A stretch of DNA of 64,000 nt from the NCBI RefSeq assembly GCF_030137545.1, contig NZ_JARUVL010000002.1, positions 186,001 through 250,000 of the forward strand. Direction: 5' to 3'. The DNA comes from Virgibacillus sp. LDC-1. GTDB lineage: Bacteria; Bacillota; Bacilli; Bacillales; Amphibacillaceae. The position numbers and the translations under genes are program-made. Under the pieces are notes generated by a model, which did not search any database, had not been told where the DNA came from, and was given only the letters and a program-made list of their open reading frames with translations. Below are positions 35,096-44,529 of the stretch, in pieces (the stretch's first letter is position 1; each line of letters starts with the position of its first letter).

Positions 35096-36055
35096 CTAGC
35101 TTTGTTCAAAAAGCGGCTTATAGAATGCACGATTATCCATCGCAAACAAACGTTCAGTAAATTCCCCAGGCTTCACTCGTTCTAATGCCCTGTTCAGCAT
35201 ATTCATTTTTGCATCAATTAAATCAATCAAGTGAAGTAATTCTGCTTCTCGTACTAAAGGAGGCTTTGGACTTCCCCATTCTGCTTTGCCATGATGACTT
35301 AATACAAGATGCTGCAGAATCATTACTTCCTCCCCTTCAATTTGCAACTCTTGTGCCATCCCTTTAATCTCTTCAACCATTATTGGAATATGTCCTAAAA
35401 GCTTTCCTTCAATCGTATAGGATGTAGTTACCACTCCTGATAGCTCACGTAGTTTTCCGAGATCATGTAATATAATACCCGCATACAATAGATCTTTGTT
35501 TACTTCTGGATATAACTTATAGAGCTCTCTCCCAATCGAAAGCATACTTACAATGTGATGTGCCAAACCTGAAGCATATTCATGATGATTTTTCGAAGCA
35601 GCAGGATATGTTAAAAGGGCATCTTGATACTTTTTTATAAAAGCACGAACAATTCGCTGAATCGCAGGGTTTTCCATCTCGAAAACAGCTTCTGTTAATT
35701 TTTCCATCAACACTTCTTTATCAACTGGGGCCTTTTCAACAAAATCCGAAATTTTTACCCCATCCGTAGGCTGTGCAGGACGAATAGAAAGAATCTTCAT
35801 TTGTGACTTCCCCCGAAACTGATTTACTTCACCATTAATCCACACAATTTGCTCTTGGATAAAAGTTGATTCATCTTCCTTTGAAGCGTCCCACAGCTTT
35901 GCTTCCATTTCTCCACTTGCATCACGTAAAATTAATGTTAAAAACGGTTTTCCACTGCTTGTAACTCCTTTTGATACTTCCTTTATTAATACAAAATCTT
36001 GAAATCCCTCTCCTACTTGGTAGTCTAATAACCCTTTTCTTGTTTCCTGTTTCAT
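35096..36055 (-). CDS. yhaM: 3'-5' exoribonuclease YhaM
   Basis: A 319-residue nuclease. An N-terminal OB-fold (residues ~20-95; [31 protein letters not shown]) is followed by an HD domain with [15 protein letters not shown] near residue 165 and a metal-binding [12 protein letters not shown] near residue 200. It degrades RNA from the 3' end, and also DNA in vitro in B. subtilis. ATG 36055 follows GGGGAAGGAG; the frame is open 24 codons further upstream. Length is slightly above the 314 residues known for YhaM. Confidence 0.95.
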   Translation of the reverse strand: MKQETRKGLLDYQVGEGFQDFVLIKEVSKGVTSSGKPFLTLILRDASGEMEAKLWDASKEDESTFIQEQIVWINGEVNQFRGKSQMKILSIRPAQPTDGVKISDFVEKAPVDKEVLMEKLTEAVFEMENPAIQRIVRAFIKKYQDALLTYPAASKNHHEYASGLAHHIVSMLSIGRELYKLYPEVNKDLLYAGIILHDLGKLRELSGVVTTSYTIEGKLLGHIPIMVEEIKGMAQELQIEGEEVMILQHLVLSHHGKAEWGSPKPPLVREAELLHLIDLIDAKMNMLNRALERVKPGEFTERLFAMDNRAFYKPLFEQS

Positions 36056-36156
36056 TTTACTTACTCCTTCCCCACCCAATGAAAAAGATTGACAATGTAA
36101 AGAGGCTTGCAGCTTTCTGTTCACCACTGTTTTTTATGTCAATCTTCTCCATTGTT

Positions 36157-36699
36157 TTATTCATCTATTTTTGGAATGTATTCAAATATTTTTCCAGATT
36201 CGATCACACGGATAAATTTCATTAGCCATAAATAATAGTTTTTCGCATAATGAAGTCGATCGATATCGTGCTTTATTTTTTCTTGTAATGCTGGGTCTTT
36301 TGTTTGTTGTAAAAGTTGCTCTAGCTTTTCCATCGCTTCGTCTGCTTCTTCCATATTCGTTTCTGTATGCTGACGCCAACGATTACCAAACAACGAAGTA
36401 AATGATTTATACCAATCCTCCTCTGATTGATATAAATCCTTTCGTATTCCTTTTTTAAAGGTTGATTCAACCATTTTCATATCAGATAAAGTTCGAACGC
36501 CTGTTGACATACTTGTTTTGCTCATCACTAAAGCATCACGCATATCATCTAACGTCATTGGCTCCTCTGAAAAATACAAAACCCCATATAATCTACCTAT
36601 GGATGAAGTAATGCCATAAAGATTCATGTTTTTGGCAATTACTTGGATAAATTTTTCTATTGTTTCTTCATAAATTTCCCAATCATTTTGCTCAGGCAT
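36157..36699 (-). CDS. Second GbsR-family transcriptional regulator
   Basis: A 180-residue winged-helix protein, clearly paralogous to the regulator at 28888: MTLDDMRDALVMSKTSMSTGVRTL followed by KKGIRKDLYQ. The C-terminal helical part is longer. ATG 36699 follows GGAGGGG at good distance. It stands alone between yhaM and yhaN without an obvious target transporter next to it, so it may act at other osmolyte genes. A perfect inverted repeat occurs about 50 bases upstream. Confidence 0.86.
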   Translation of the reverse strand: MPEQNDWEIYEETIEKFIQVIAKNMNLYGITSSIGRLYGVLYFSEEPMTLDDMRDALVMSKTSMSTGVRTLSDMKMVESTFKKGIRKDLYQSEEDWYKSFTSLFGNRWRQHTETNMEEADEAMEKLEQLLQQTKDPALQEKIKHDIDRLHYAKNYYLWLMKFIRVIESGKIFEYIPKIDE

Positions 36700-36749
36700 C
36701 AAAAGCCCCTCCAACTGCTTTAATCAATAAATCTTCCAAGGATTTTCTC

Positions 36750-36785
36750 TCCATGATCAATTTCCTGAAAATAGTTTATCATGGA
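36750..36785. promoter_or_regulatory. Inverted repeat upstream of the second GbsR-type gene
   Basis: TCCATGAT and ATCATGGA arms are separated by 20 bases, 51-86 bases upstream of the start. It could be an operator or a leader hairpin. Confidence 0.4.
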
Positions 36786-36837
36786 TTGCACTTTTATGCA
36801 CTTTAAGAATGAAGAAAACGATTTTCTTTCTTTATAA

Positions 36838-39834
36838 TTATGCACGAGCTTCTATTTGACCATACGATTTATCTGCAGCGAGATGAATTGTTTTTACATG
36901 CTGTACGGCTTTTAAAACATCTTTATTACAAGTGAACAAGAGTACTTGATGTAGGCTGGATAGCTCCTCCAAAAGCTGAAGCATCCGTTTTCTGCGAATC
37001 GAATCAAAATGAACAAATGCATCGTCAATAATAAACGGGAGCTGTTTTCCTTCACTCATAACTTCACTAATTGCGATGCGCAAGGAAACATAAAGCTGAT
37101 CAATAGTTCCTTGTGATAGTTCATTTACATCAAACCGTTGCTGATTCCTTGTTTCGACATAAAGTGGTTCGTTTTCTTCAGGAAGGATTACTCGGATATA
37201 AGCCCCACCTGTCAGAACATTAAAGTAACGTGCTGTCCGTTCTAGTACCTTCCCTAAATGCTTATCTTGATAGCTCTTTTTCGTATCACGAAGCAGTTCT
37301 TTCGCTGTTTTTAAAATGGCCCATTCCTTCGTCAAACTTTGAAGCTGATCCACTTCATTTTGCAGTCGATGCATTTCCTTTGAATAGCTTTCGGATGATT
37401 CCATTTGATCGAGTTTTGCCTTAGTAGCTGCCAGTTCTTGTCGAGCATCCTCAAGCTCTGTTTCAAGGGATTGAATCGTGTCTTTTACCGTTTGTTTGGA
37501 AAGTTCCAATTCACTTAAGTTAGGCATGTGCTTAAGCAAGGGTTGCAGTGCTTCCGCTGAAAAGGCAGTTGTAAGCTGGTTATGATAATGATTTTTACGT
37601 TTTGTTCTATCCATCTGTTCCTCTTGAAGAGCTGCTTTTTCATAAAAAGCATTTTCATCCTCTACTTCTGCATGATTTAACAGACTTTCAAGTTCCAAAT
37701 TATACGTACCTAATTTCTTATCCATGTCTTGTTGTAGCTTCGCATTAACTTGTAATTGTTCTTCGAAATACTGTTTCTGCTCTTTTACTTGTCGATACGC
37801 CTGGACATCTTCTTCTATCTTCTCTAGCTGTAATAACCAATGCTTTGGAATAAAATCCTGCAAATGCGCTTGTAAAAACTTATCAACCTTACTAGTAAAT
37901 TCTTCATGCGTCTCTATCTTCTTTTGTCGTTCCTCCATTAATTGTTGTTGCTCTTGATTAGCTTGGAGAAGGTTTTTTAACGAATGAAAAAGCTCTGGCC
38001 AATATTGAACGTCTACACCTTCTAAAAATGGATATGTGTTCTTCTCCGCATCCACGTCGTTCATAAGCTTATTTTTCTTTTGGAGGTAAATTTGTTCCTT
38101 TTCTGCCCATTGCAGCTGTTGTACACTCAATTGTTGTAACTGTTCTAATGCGCTTTTTTGTTCTGTCCGATAATCTTGGTCAATCGTTAATCGTTTCTCT
38201 GCTTCCTTTCGATTTTCAGAATCTTGCTTGTCTAACTCTTCATCAGTAGCAACAGAATTGATCATTTTCTCCATTGTTCTAATTGCATTCTTCCCCCATA
38301 AGTGCTGGCCAAAACCACCAACCAATCCAATCGCCATGATATTTAATAAATAATAACGGAGTGGCGTATCTACCATAAATGCGATTACTCCAACAAAACT
38401 CGCCAGGAACAAAGAAGCTATGAGAATCCTTTGACTTCTGCGTTGTTTTTTAAGTTTCGTTTGCTTCCAAGCTGCTTTCTTATTCTTATCCTCCTGCTTT
38501 AATTGTTGAAGAAGCGCATATTCTTTATGTTCATTTATAAGCTGCTCTAATTCATCACGCTTTTCCTGTGGCAGCAGCTGTTCTTCAAGCTCTTTTAATT
38601 GTGCCTCTACATAGCTCTCTTTATTGTCTAACAGCCGCTTTTCCTTCGTTAATTGCTCTTGTTCCAACTCAAGCGATTGTTGACGATTTTTTAACGTATT
38701 CCACGTTTTTTCTAATTGAAATGGGAAATGAACGTCCTTTAAATTTGCTCTATTAATAGGAAGATGGAGCTTTTTCAATTCGGAAATCATTTGTACGTCC
38801 AATCGTTCAATCGAATCCGTAAGATGCTGGATTTCTCTTTCGTTGTCAATATAAAATTGCTTTTCCTGCAAGATAGACTCCGCTTCCTTGAGAGGTAATC
38901 GTTCCTTTAGCGTCGCTTCTAAACGTTGTATATTCTGTTTAAAGTCAGATGCATTGGATTTTAAAATAGCGAGCTCGCTTTTTATCGGTAATAACTTTTC
39001 CTTTAACTGCCGTAACCGTTCAACGCCTTGTTCAGGAAATCGAATATCCTCCGGAAGCTCTGCAAGCCGCTTCACGCATGTATGCAGCTCCTGAAGGCTT
39101 GGTAGAAACTGTATCGTCTTATCCAGTTGTATAAGCTGCTGATTTTCATGTTGTATCTCTACACGTAATTTTTCTAGCTTTTCCCCTAGCTTTTTCGCTT
39201 CATCCGTTCGTTTTTGATACGTTCCTTCCTCTGCTTTCATGCTCGCCAGCTCGAACTGCAGCTGCTCTAATTTTTCCAGTTGTTTATTTATCGCAGGTAT
39301 TTTTCCATTCGGTTTAAACAACTCCCCAATTTGCTGTTCTAGCTTTTTTTCGATGGCATATAAATGGCTAGCACCTGATGTTCCTATCCCTAGCAATACC
39401 TCTCCAATATCCTGCTCCTTCATTTGTCGAATCGCCGTTAAATCAAGTGCAGAAAAAGCATAAATGGATTTATATATTTTTGCGTTCATTCCATGCAATC
39501 GTTCCTGCAACCACTGCTCATCAAATGTCTGGCCATCCTCTGTATAACAAACAGCAGCTCCATTTCGAACATCCCCTACGCGCTCAATCACAAAAGTTCC
39601 GACGTTATCATCAACAACTGTCAATCTGCCTCCAAGCTTACTACTTGTTTTTGGTTGATACAGCGTTCGCTGCTTTGGAGGAAGGCCAAAAAGCATAAAC
39701 AAAATAAAATGCTGTAAAGTCGACTTTCCTGATTCATTTTCCCCATAAATACATATAAATGGTTGATTGGAAAAATCAATGGTTTCATCAATCCATTTTC
39801 CAAACCCATAAATTGTTGCTTCGATGAACTTCAT
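36838..39834 (-). CDS. yhaN: YhaN-like SMC/Rad50-type AAA ATPase
   Basis: A 998-residue ATPase with an N-terminal Walker A (CIYGENESGKST, near residue 35), very long coiled-coil arms (about residues 170-480 and 530-850) interrupted by a hydrophobic hairpin (residues ~455-500), and a C-terminal Walker B (LPFIIDDAFVHFD). This is the SbcC/Rad50 plan. It is 16 bases downstream of yhaO, the SbcD-like nuclease, so the two probably form a DNA-end processing complex. The internal hydrophobic segment is unusual for Rad50-type proteins but typical of YhaN, suggesting a membrane link. Confidence 0.93.
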   Translation of the reverse strand: MKFIEATIYGFGKWIDETIDFSNQPFICIYGENESGKSTLQHFILFMLFGLPPKQRTLYQPKTSSKLGGRLTVVDDNVGTFVIERVGDVRNGAAVCYTEDGQTFDEQWLQERLHGMNAKIYKSIYAFSALDLTAIRQMKEQDIGEVLLGIGTSGASHLYAIEKKLEQQIGELFKPNGKIPAINKQLEKLEQLQFELASMKAEEGTYQKRTDEAKKLGEKLEKLRVEIQHENQQLIQLDKTIQFLPSLQELHTCVKRLAELPEDIRFPEQGVERLRQLKEKLLPIKSELAILKSNASDFKQNIQRLEATLKERLPLKEAESILQEKQFYIDNEREIQHLTDSIERLDVQMISELKKLHLPINRANLKDVHFPFQLEKTWNTLKNRQQSLELEQEQLTKEKRLLDNKESYVEAQLKELEEQLLPQEKRDELEQLINEHKEYALLQQLKQEDKNKKAAWKQTKLKKQRRSQRILIASLFLASFVGVIAFMVDTPLRYYLLNIMAIGLVGGFGQHLWGKNAIRTMEKMINSVATDEELDKQDSENRKEAEKRLTIDQDYRTEQKSALEQLQQLSVQQLQWAEKEQIYLQKKNKLMNDVDAEKNTYPFLEGVDVQYWPELFHSLKNLLQANQEQQQLMEERQKKIETHEEFTSKVDKFLQAHLQDFIPKHWLLQLEKIEEDVQAYRQVKEQKQYFEEQLQVNAKLQQDMDKKLGTYNLELESLLNHAEVEDENAFYEKAALQEEQMDRTKRKNHYHNQLTTAFSAEALQPLLKHMPNLSELELSKQTVKDTIQSLETELEDARQELAATKAKLDQMESSESYSKEMHRLQNEVDQLQSLTKEWAILKTAKELLRDTKKSYQDKHLGKVLERTARYFNVLTGGAYIRVILPEENEPLYVETRNQQRFDVNELSQGTIDQLYVSLRIAISEVMSEGKQLPFIIDDAFVHFDSIRRKRMLQLLEELSSLHQVLLFTCNKDVLKAVQHVKTIHLAADKSYGQIEARA

Positions 39835-39850
39835 GGTTTTTCCTCCCTTC

Positions 39851-41068
39851 CTATCCCTTCAATAGCTCCCGCTTTAAAATTGCCATTGCCTTTTGCTTTA
39901 TTTCTTCTTCCTCATTATTCGTTAAAGGCGGCACATATTTTCGTGCTTGCTTATGACGATACAGCTCGCTGAGATAGTCCTTTACCGGCGCCTCTTGCTG
40001 TGTATGCTCTAGCTCACTAATAAAATGAGCTCCTTCTGGAAAGCTCTTTTCATGCGTTATTTCCGTCGTAAATTTATAAATATAATACCACTGCGTTGTC
40101 ACACCGAATTGTTCGTTTATATATTCCACTAGATCATCTAGATGCCCTTCTTGTTCCCAATCTAAGAGTAAGTCCATTTGACTCGTTAACGATAAATGAA
40201 TAAGCTGAGGGCTTGAGCTTGCTAATTGTGTTATCTCGTTTCGAAGGATCTTCTCGAGCTCTGATAAGTCCTCTACATCTGATACATCGATGGCTAATGG
40301 TGTAAATGCTACTGCTTGCAACGGAACGAACGTCATCTCATGCTTCGTTTCGGTCAAGGTTACGATGTAGCAGCCTTTTTCACCATCTTCCTTTCTGCTT
40401 CTTCCTTGAACATTCCCTGGATAAACGACTGGAGGGGATGCTGTTAAAATCTCGCGTTTATGAATATGACCTAGTGCCCAATAATCAAACGGCAATTTTG
40501 TCAGCTCCGAAAGCTGGAAAGGTGCATAACGATCATGGGTCGTATTCGTATGAATACTTCCATGGAGCATCGCAATCTGAAAGGGCATATTTCGCTCAGA
40601 AACATGGTATTCTGCTACTTTATTTTGCAGTACTGCTTGGTTTTCATAGCTAAACCCATAAATAGAAGCTAGTGCTTGTCCATTTTTACGATACGTCGCT
40701 TGACGCACTGTTTCATCCGGAAAAACAAAAACATTAGCTGGATACGTAATCGGATAGCTATTCCCATTTACATAATCATGATTCCCATAGGATAGGAAAA
40801 CTTGAATATGATGTTTATTGAGTTCCTCGAATGCTTGTCGCAAGCGGATTTGCGCCTTTAAACTCTGCCTTTCATTATCAAACAAATCCCCAACCAAAAG
40901 AATAAAATCGACCCTTTTTTCAATGGCAACACGCACAAGCCGATCTAAAGCAGCAAACGTACTTTCACGTATTTCATTAAATATCTTTTCAGGAAGATTT
41001 GCCATCCCTCTAAACGGACTATCTAAATGCAGGTCTGCTGCATGAATAAATGTAATTTCCTTGTTCAT
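39851..41068 (-). CDS. yhaO: YhaO-like Mre11/SbcD-type metallophosphoesterase
   Basis: A 405-residue nuclease of the calcineurin-like metallophosphoesterase superfamily. Metal motifs in order: IHAADLHLDSPF (near residue 9), VGDLFDN (near residue 58), YGNHDYV (near residue 95), MLHGSIH (near residue 168) and LGHIHKRE (near residue 200). It is the first gene of the yhaO-yhaN pair; B. subtilis YhaO is about 408 residues. Likely acts in DNA repair with YhaN. Confidence 0.94.
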   Translation of the reverse strand: MNKEITFIHAADLHLDSPFRGMANLPEKIFNEIRESTFAALDRLVRVAIEKRVDFILLVGDLFDNERQSLKAQIRLRQAFEELNKHHIQVFLSYGNHDYVNGNSYPITYPANVFVFPDETVRQATYRKNGQALASIYGFSYENQAVLQNKVAEYHVSERNMPFQIAMLHGSIHTNTTHDRYAPFQLSELTKLPFDYWALGHIHKREILTASPPVVYPGNVQGRSRKEDGEKGCYIVTLTETKHEMTFVPLQAVAFTPLAIDVSDVEDLSELEKILRNEITQLASSSPQLIHLSLTSQMDLLLDWEQEGHLDDLVEYINEQFGVTTQWYYIYKFTTEITHEKSFPEGAHFISELEHTQQEAPVKDYLSELYRHKQARKYVPPLTNNEEEEIKQKAMAILKRELLKG

Positions 41069-41240
41069 CTCTACCGTCCTTTCACAATCATTATGTTCAT
41101 TTTATCAAAACGAAGGTGCGAATGCACGTTCGACATAAAGACATAAATATGGAAAGGAACGTGACTTCCTCTCGCCTATGTGCTTCCTAAAGAGAACCGA
41201 AAACTGTATTAAAAGAACCCATTGCTTTAAAAAGCAATTA

Positions 41241-41388
41241 GAGAACCTGAAAACGACTTGCTTGAAACGAAAGGCGACGACTCCTGCGGGAAAAGCATGC
41301 GTCTTGAGACCCTACAGCGAAACGTTTTTGTGAGCGAGGAGGCTCAAGCCATGCCTCGCGGAAAGCGTCCGCTTGCAGTGCAATGCAA
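41241..41388. repeat. Dispersed element, tandem copy 1 (148-bp core)
   Basis: The core begins GAGAACCTGAAAACGACTTG, includes GACTCCTGCGGGAAAAGC and ends GCAGTGCAATGCAA. It differs from copy 2 at only four positions out of 148. Internal arms include GAGCGAGGAGGCTC and TGCCTCGCGGAAAGC. Confidence 0.92.
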
Positions 41389-41454
41389 CAGATTTAATAT
41401 AATAGCTTTTACGAAATATTAATAATCAAGGAACCATTTTTAAAAAAGAAATAA

Positions 41455-41602
41455 GAGAACCTGAAAACGACTTGCTTGAAACGAAAGGCGGCGACTCCTG
41501 CGAGAAAAGCATGTGTCTTGAGACCCCACAGCGAAACGTTTTTGTGAGCGAGGAGGCTCAAGCCATGCCTCGCGGAAAGCGTCCGCTTGCAGTGCAATGC
41601 AA
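41455..41602. repeat. Dispersed element, tandem copy 2 (148-bp core)
   Basis: Same core shifted by 214 bases. One difference breaks the conserved CTGCGGG to CTGCGAG. The flanks on both sides also show diverged similarity, so the duplicated unit is the full 214 bases. Confidence 0.92.
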
Positions 41603-41701
41603 TAAAATAATACAAGATTACTTTTACGAAATAATATGCAGGATTTTCAAACTTTAGAGAGAATATATTATATAGAAACGAAGCAACTGGAGGGGACATT
41701 T

Positions 41702-41887
41702 ATGAAAACCTATGTATTAACCGTTTTTGATAAAGCTGGAGAGCTTTTATTCGAAGAAAGCTTTGAAGCAACGAATAATGAAGAAGCACAACAAATTGGA
41801 AAAGCAAAGCTAGAAGAAAAAGGATACAGTGAACATACACATCGCTGTGTTTCGCCCGATGCAAAACTAGTCTTATTTCACCGCTGA
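41702..41887 (+). CDS. yhzD: YhzD-like small protein
   Basis: A 61-residue protein (MKTYVLTVFDKAGELLFEESFEA..., ending KLVLFHR) that fits the YhzD family found beside yhaR/yheA-type genes in Bacillus. It has a beta-alpha-beta-like pattern. ATG 41702 follows CTGGAGGGG; the longer upstream frame runs into the repeat and is not credible. Function unknown. Followed by a strong bidirectional terminator. Confidence 0.78.
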   Translation: MKTYVLTVFDKAGELLFEESFEATNNEEAQQIGKAKLEEKGYSEHTHRCVSPDAKLVLFHR

Positions 41888-41907
41888 TCGTAATTCCCGT
41901 CTCTAAA

Positions 41908-41958
41908 CAAAACCCGACTTCATGAACTAGCCTTAAGCCAGTACAGAAGTCGGGTTTG
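41908..41958. terminator. Bidirectional terminator between yhzD and the enoyl-CoA hydratase gene
   Basis: CAAAACCCGACTTC pairs with GAAGTCGGGTTTG around a 24-base loop. Confidence 0.85.
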
Positions 41959-41959
41959 A

Positions 41960-42730
41960 TTATTTACCTGTAAACATTGGTTGACGCTTTTCTAAAAAAG
42001 CACTAACCCCTTCTTTATGATCTTCCGTTAGTCGAAGCGACCATTGATTTTCCCGCTCTTTCTCTAAATATCGCTTTAATGTATTCCTTTGTTCTGTATG
42101 GTAGAGCATTTTTGTTTTTATCATTGCTTCGAGAGGAGCTGCTAAAAGCTTTTTACCGTGCATCGTTGCAGCATCCAGCACAGCTTCCTCCACTAAAATA
42201 TCAACAAGCCCCATTTCTTTTGCTTTTAAGCCATTGACCTGTTTCATACTCCAAATAAACTGCTTTGCTTGATGGGTACCTAGCCGTTTTTCCACCCAAT
42301 AATGGCCTCCTCCATCCGGAGCAAGACCAACGCCAAGGAACAGCATACCAAGCTGTGCTTCTTTCTCTGCAATAATATAATCAGCTGTTAATGCCAAGCT
42401 TAGACCTAAACCAGCTGTGGAACCATTTACTGCGGAAATAACTAGCTTAGGCATCAAAAAGAGCTTCGAAACAATTTTTTCGATTGTTTGCATGACATCA
42501 TCGAAAAACTGCTTGTTACTCCAGTCACTCATCATGCTTATGTCTCCACCAGCAGAAAAAGCCTTTCCTTCACCAGTAAGAATAAGGACACGATCCTCGT
42601 TTTTTTCGGCTTGTTCGATTGCCTGTAAAAGTTCATCAAGCATTTCTAAGTTTAATGCATTGTATCGATCAGGCCGATTTAATTTAATATATGATATGTG
42701 ATCGATACTTTGATATAAAACGGTATTCAT
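41960..42730 (-). CDS. Enoyl-CoA hydratase/isomerase family protein
   Basis: A 256-residue crotonase-superfamily enzyme. The oxyanion-hole segments are GKAFSAGGDISMM (near residue 65) and NGSTAGLGLSLALTADYIIA (near residue 103). The LGVGLAPDGGGHYWVEKRLG region has aspartate where the typical second catalytic acid would lie. It resembles YhaR, a paaF/paaG-like protein of B. subtilis in the same region. Substrate not known. ATG 42730 follows AGAAGGAGGAAG. Confidence 0.9.
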   Translation of the reverse strand: MNTVLYQSIDHISYIKLNRPDRYNALNLEMLDELLQAIEQAEKNEDRVLILTGEGKAFSAGGDISMMSDWSNKQFFDDVMQTIEKIVSKLFLMPKLVISAVNGSTAGLGLSLALTADYIIAEKEAQLGMLFLGVGLAPDGGGHYWVEKRLGTHQAKQFIWSMKQVNGLKAKEMGLVDILVEEAVLDAATMHGKKLLAAPLEAMIKTKMLYHTEQRNTLKRYLEKERENQWSLRLTEDHKEGVSAFLEKRQPMFTGK

Positions 42731-42839
42731 ACTTCTTCCTCCTTCTAATGACAACCTATATAACACTATTTCGACTAGAAGGAGAAAAACCCTTTATTCC
42801 GAAAGCAGATTTTTCTAAATTCCCACAAAAATAGGGATA

Positions 42840-42870
42840 AAAAAATAGACCCACACATTTGGGTCTATTT
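42840..42870 (-). terminator. Terminator of yheA
   Basis: On the minus strand AAATAGACCCA-AATGTG-TGGGTCTATTT is followed by a U run. Confidence 0.88.
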
Positions 42871-42888
42871 GGATACATGTACATAGAT

Positions 42889-43245
42889 TTAATGCTTTGC
42901 TTCCTCTGCGCCATAAAGCTCTTCTAAAGGCTTTGTAATAATCCTGCTAATCTCATTAATCACAATATTTAAACGTTGTTCTTTCTCCATCAAACGAGAA
43001 ATAGCTTCATGTTGTTGAACAAGCTCAACAATGCTTTTTGCCTTTTCTACCTCTTCTTCGGAAATTTCTAAGCCTTGCATTTGCTTTTCTTGAAGCTGCA
43101 TTTGCGTATCGCGAAAATCTTCGAACATTTTTTTAGCAGCTGAATCGTTCATTACTGTTTCAAATGCCTGCTTAAGCTCCTGAAATTCCACGCTTTCTCG
43201 TATTGCTTTTTCCAAGTCATAAGCACTATCATACATATTAGGCAT
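42889..43245 (-). CDS. yheA: YlbF/YmcA-family protein YheA
   Basis: A 118-residue, fully helical, acidic protein of the DUF964 (YlbF/YmcA/YheA) family. Family members YlbF and YmcA act with YaaT in RNA processing and development; YheA's own role is unclear. The sequence AYDLEKAIRESVEFQELKQAF and KKMFEDFRDTQMQLQEKQMQG is typical. SD AAGGGTGA precedes the ATG. Synteny supports the name. Confidence 0.88.
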   Translation of the reverse strand: MPNMYDSAYDLEKAIRESVEFQELKQAFETVMNDSAAKKMFEDFRDTQMQLQEKQMQGLEISEEEVEKAKSIVELVQQHEAISRLMEKEQRLNIVINEISRIITKPLEELYGAEEAKH

Positions 43246-43394
43246 ATTTTTTCACCCTTCCCATCATCATAGAATACGAATTCCAAAAGGCTGCTTCATA
43301 TCTTGTCACAGCATTGACACTGCCTTATTCTATGTAGTTTCGTCCTCCACAGCATCTTCTGCTTTTGGTTTCTATCTAGAACCACTATAACAAA

Positions 43395-43404
43395 CGTGTA
43401 CACG
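43395..43404. promoter_or_regulatory. Perfect palindrome upstream of the PucR-type gene
   Basis: CGTGTACACG occurs 105-114 bases before the start of the regulator, ahead of an extended -10 (TGCTATAAT near 43467-43475). It could be an operator. Confidence 0.35.
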
Positions 43405-43508
43405 CATGTATAGCGTTTCGAAAAAAATAGCGTTGAATGAAAATTGTTTTTCTCTTCACTTAACATTGCTATAATGAATGAAAGCCCTGTGAAAAGAGGT
43501 TTTTTATC

Positions 43509-44405
43509 ATGTTAAAACAATTGAAAAACGTTTTTTCTACGTTAGTCGTAGATGTAGAACAACCAATAAGTATGGATTATGAATGGTTTTTAACAGAAGA
43601 CCGAAAAGTAATCGGTATTCATAAATCGGAATTAACTGATAGAGATATATCCATTCTTCATACATTTTTCGATCCATATCATGCCGTTTTTCCCGTTTGG
43701 ACAGAAAAGGAACGGCTATGGAACGATCGAATAAAACATGCTGAAAACGGATCGAATAAACAAGCTTTTCCTTTTCGCTTTGTGTACTTCTCAATAGAAT
43801 CAAAAGAAATGGACCCAGCCACATTCAAGGATGCTATTTGCGCCCTTTTTAATAAAGATGTACCTATTCTCTGGAAGACTACACGTGAAGGAATTCTTAT
43901 TGAAGAAAAATCGACAACTGATGATGCCATTTCCTATGAAGAAATTATTGATGTACTGATGAGTGATATGTATGTAAATATTCGATTTTATGTTGGTCAT
44001 TATCAGCAAGATTTACAGCAATTACCACACTACCATCAAACGATTACATCGCAGGCAAAAACTGCCTTTTCATTAACGGATATGCATGTAATTACATACA
44101 CGGATGCCATTCCTTACATAATTATGGATCATGCAGAGCCGTCCTTTATAAACGAATTGCCGACACTCGTTTTAAAAGAGTGTTTGTATGATACAGAACT
44201 ACTGCAAACCGTCGAAATGTTTATTGCCTGTAATTTAAATCTGTCAGTTACAGCAAAGCGATTGTACATGCATCGAAACAGTTTGCAATATCGCATTGAT
44301 AAATTTATCGATAAAACAGGGTTTGATATCCGCGATTTTCGTCAAGCCGTTACCGTATATTTTGCGATATTATCTCATAAAAACAACCAAAAACAAAATG
44401 CTTAG
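43509..44405 (+). CDS. PucR-type helix-turn-helix regulator
   Basis: A 298-residue protein whose C-terminal domain is a PucR-type HTH (ACNLNLSVTAKRLYMHRNSLQYRIDKFIDKTG, near residues 238-270). The N-terminal 200 residues are less conserved and do not show a recognisable sugar-diacid domain. Located directly upstream of msmX on the same strand, separated by a hairpin. It could regulate msmX, but this is inferred from position only. SD AAAAGAGG precedes the ATG. Confidence 0.8.
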   Translation: MLKQLKNVFSTLVVDVEQPISMDYEWFLTEDRKVIGIHKSELTDRDISILHTFFDPYHAVFPVWTEKERLWNDRIKHAENGSNKQAFPFRFVYFSIESKEMDPATFKDAICALFNKDVPILWKTTREGILIEEKSTTDDAISYEEIIDVLMSDMYVNIRFYVGHYQQDLQQLPHYHQTITSQAKTAFSLTDMHVITYTDAIPYIIMDHAEPSFINELPTLVLKECLYDTELLQTVEMFIACNLNLSVTAKRLYMHRNSLQYRIDKFIDKTGFDIRDFRQAVTVYFAILSHKNNQKQNA

Positions 44406-44409
44406 CCGT

Positions 44410-44452
44410 AAACATGCACAAAATGATTGAAAATCTTTGTGCATGTTTCCTA
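44410..44452 (+). terminator. Hairpin after the PucR-type gene
   Basis: AAACATGCACAAA pairs perfectly with TTTGTGCATGTTT over 13 bp. The tail is weak (CCTATT), so partial read-through into msmX is possible. Confidence 0.7.
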
Positions 44453-44529
44453 TTACATGAATCCACTTCATTCTTTATACTATAGTTAAAGAAAGAATGC
44501 GTTTACATTATTTATTGGAGGGGAAACAC

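Larger units (their letters stand above)
41069..41701. other. 633-bp intergenic region holding a tandemly duplicated element
   Basis: Two units offset by 214 bases cover about 41205-41632. Open frames through this region exist on both strands but lie within the repeats and lack SDs. A promoter for yhzD must lie in its last part (ATAATATGC near 41630). Confidence 0.65.

Noticed and set aside
41409-41699. Frames on both strands through the tandem repeat (also 41472-41657)
   Set aside because: They follow the repeat sequence, have no SD, and change frame context between copies.
44494-44507. Possible cre (CcpA) site AGAATGCGTTTACA upstream of msmX
   Set aside because: Two mismatches to the consensus core; msmX is a plausible CcpA target but the match is too weak to annotate.
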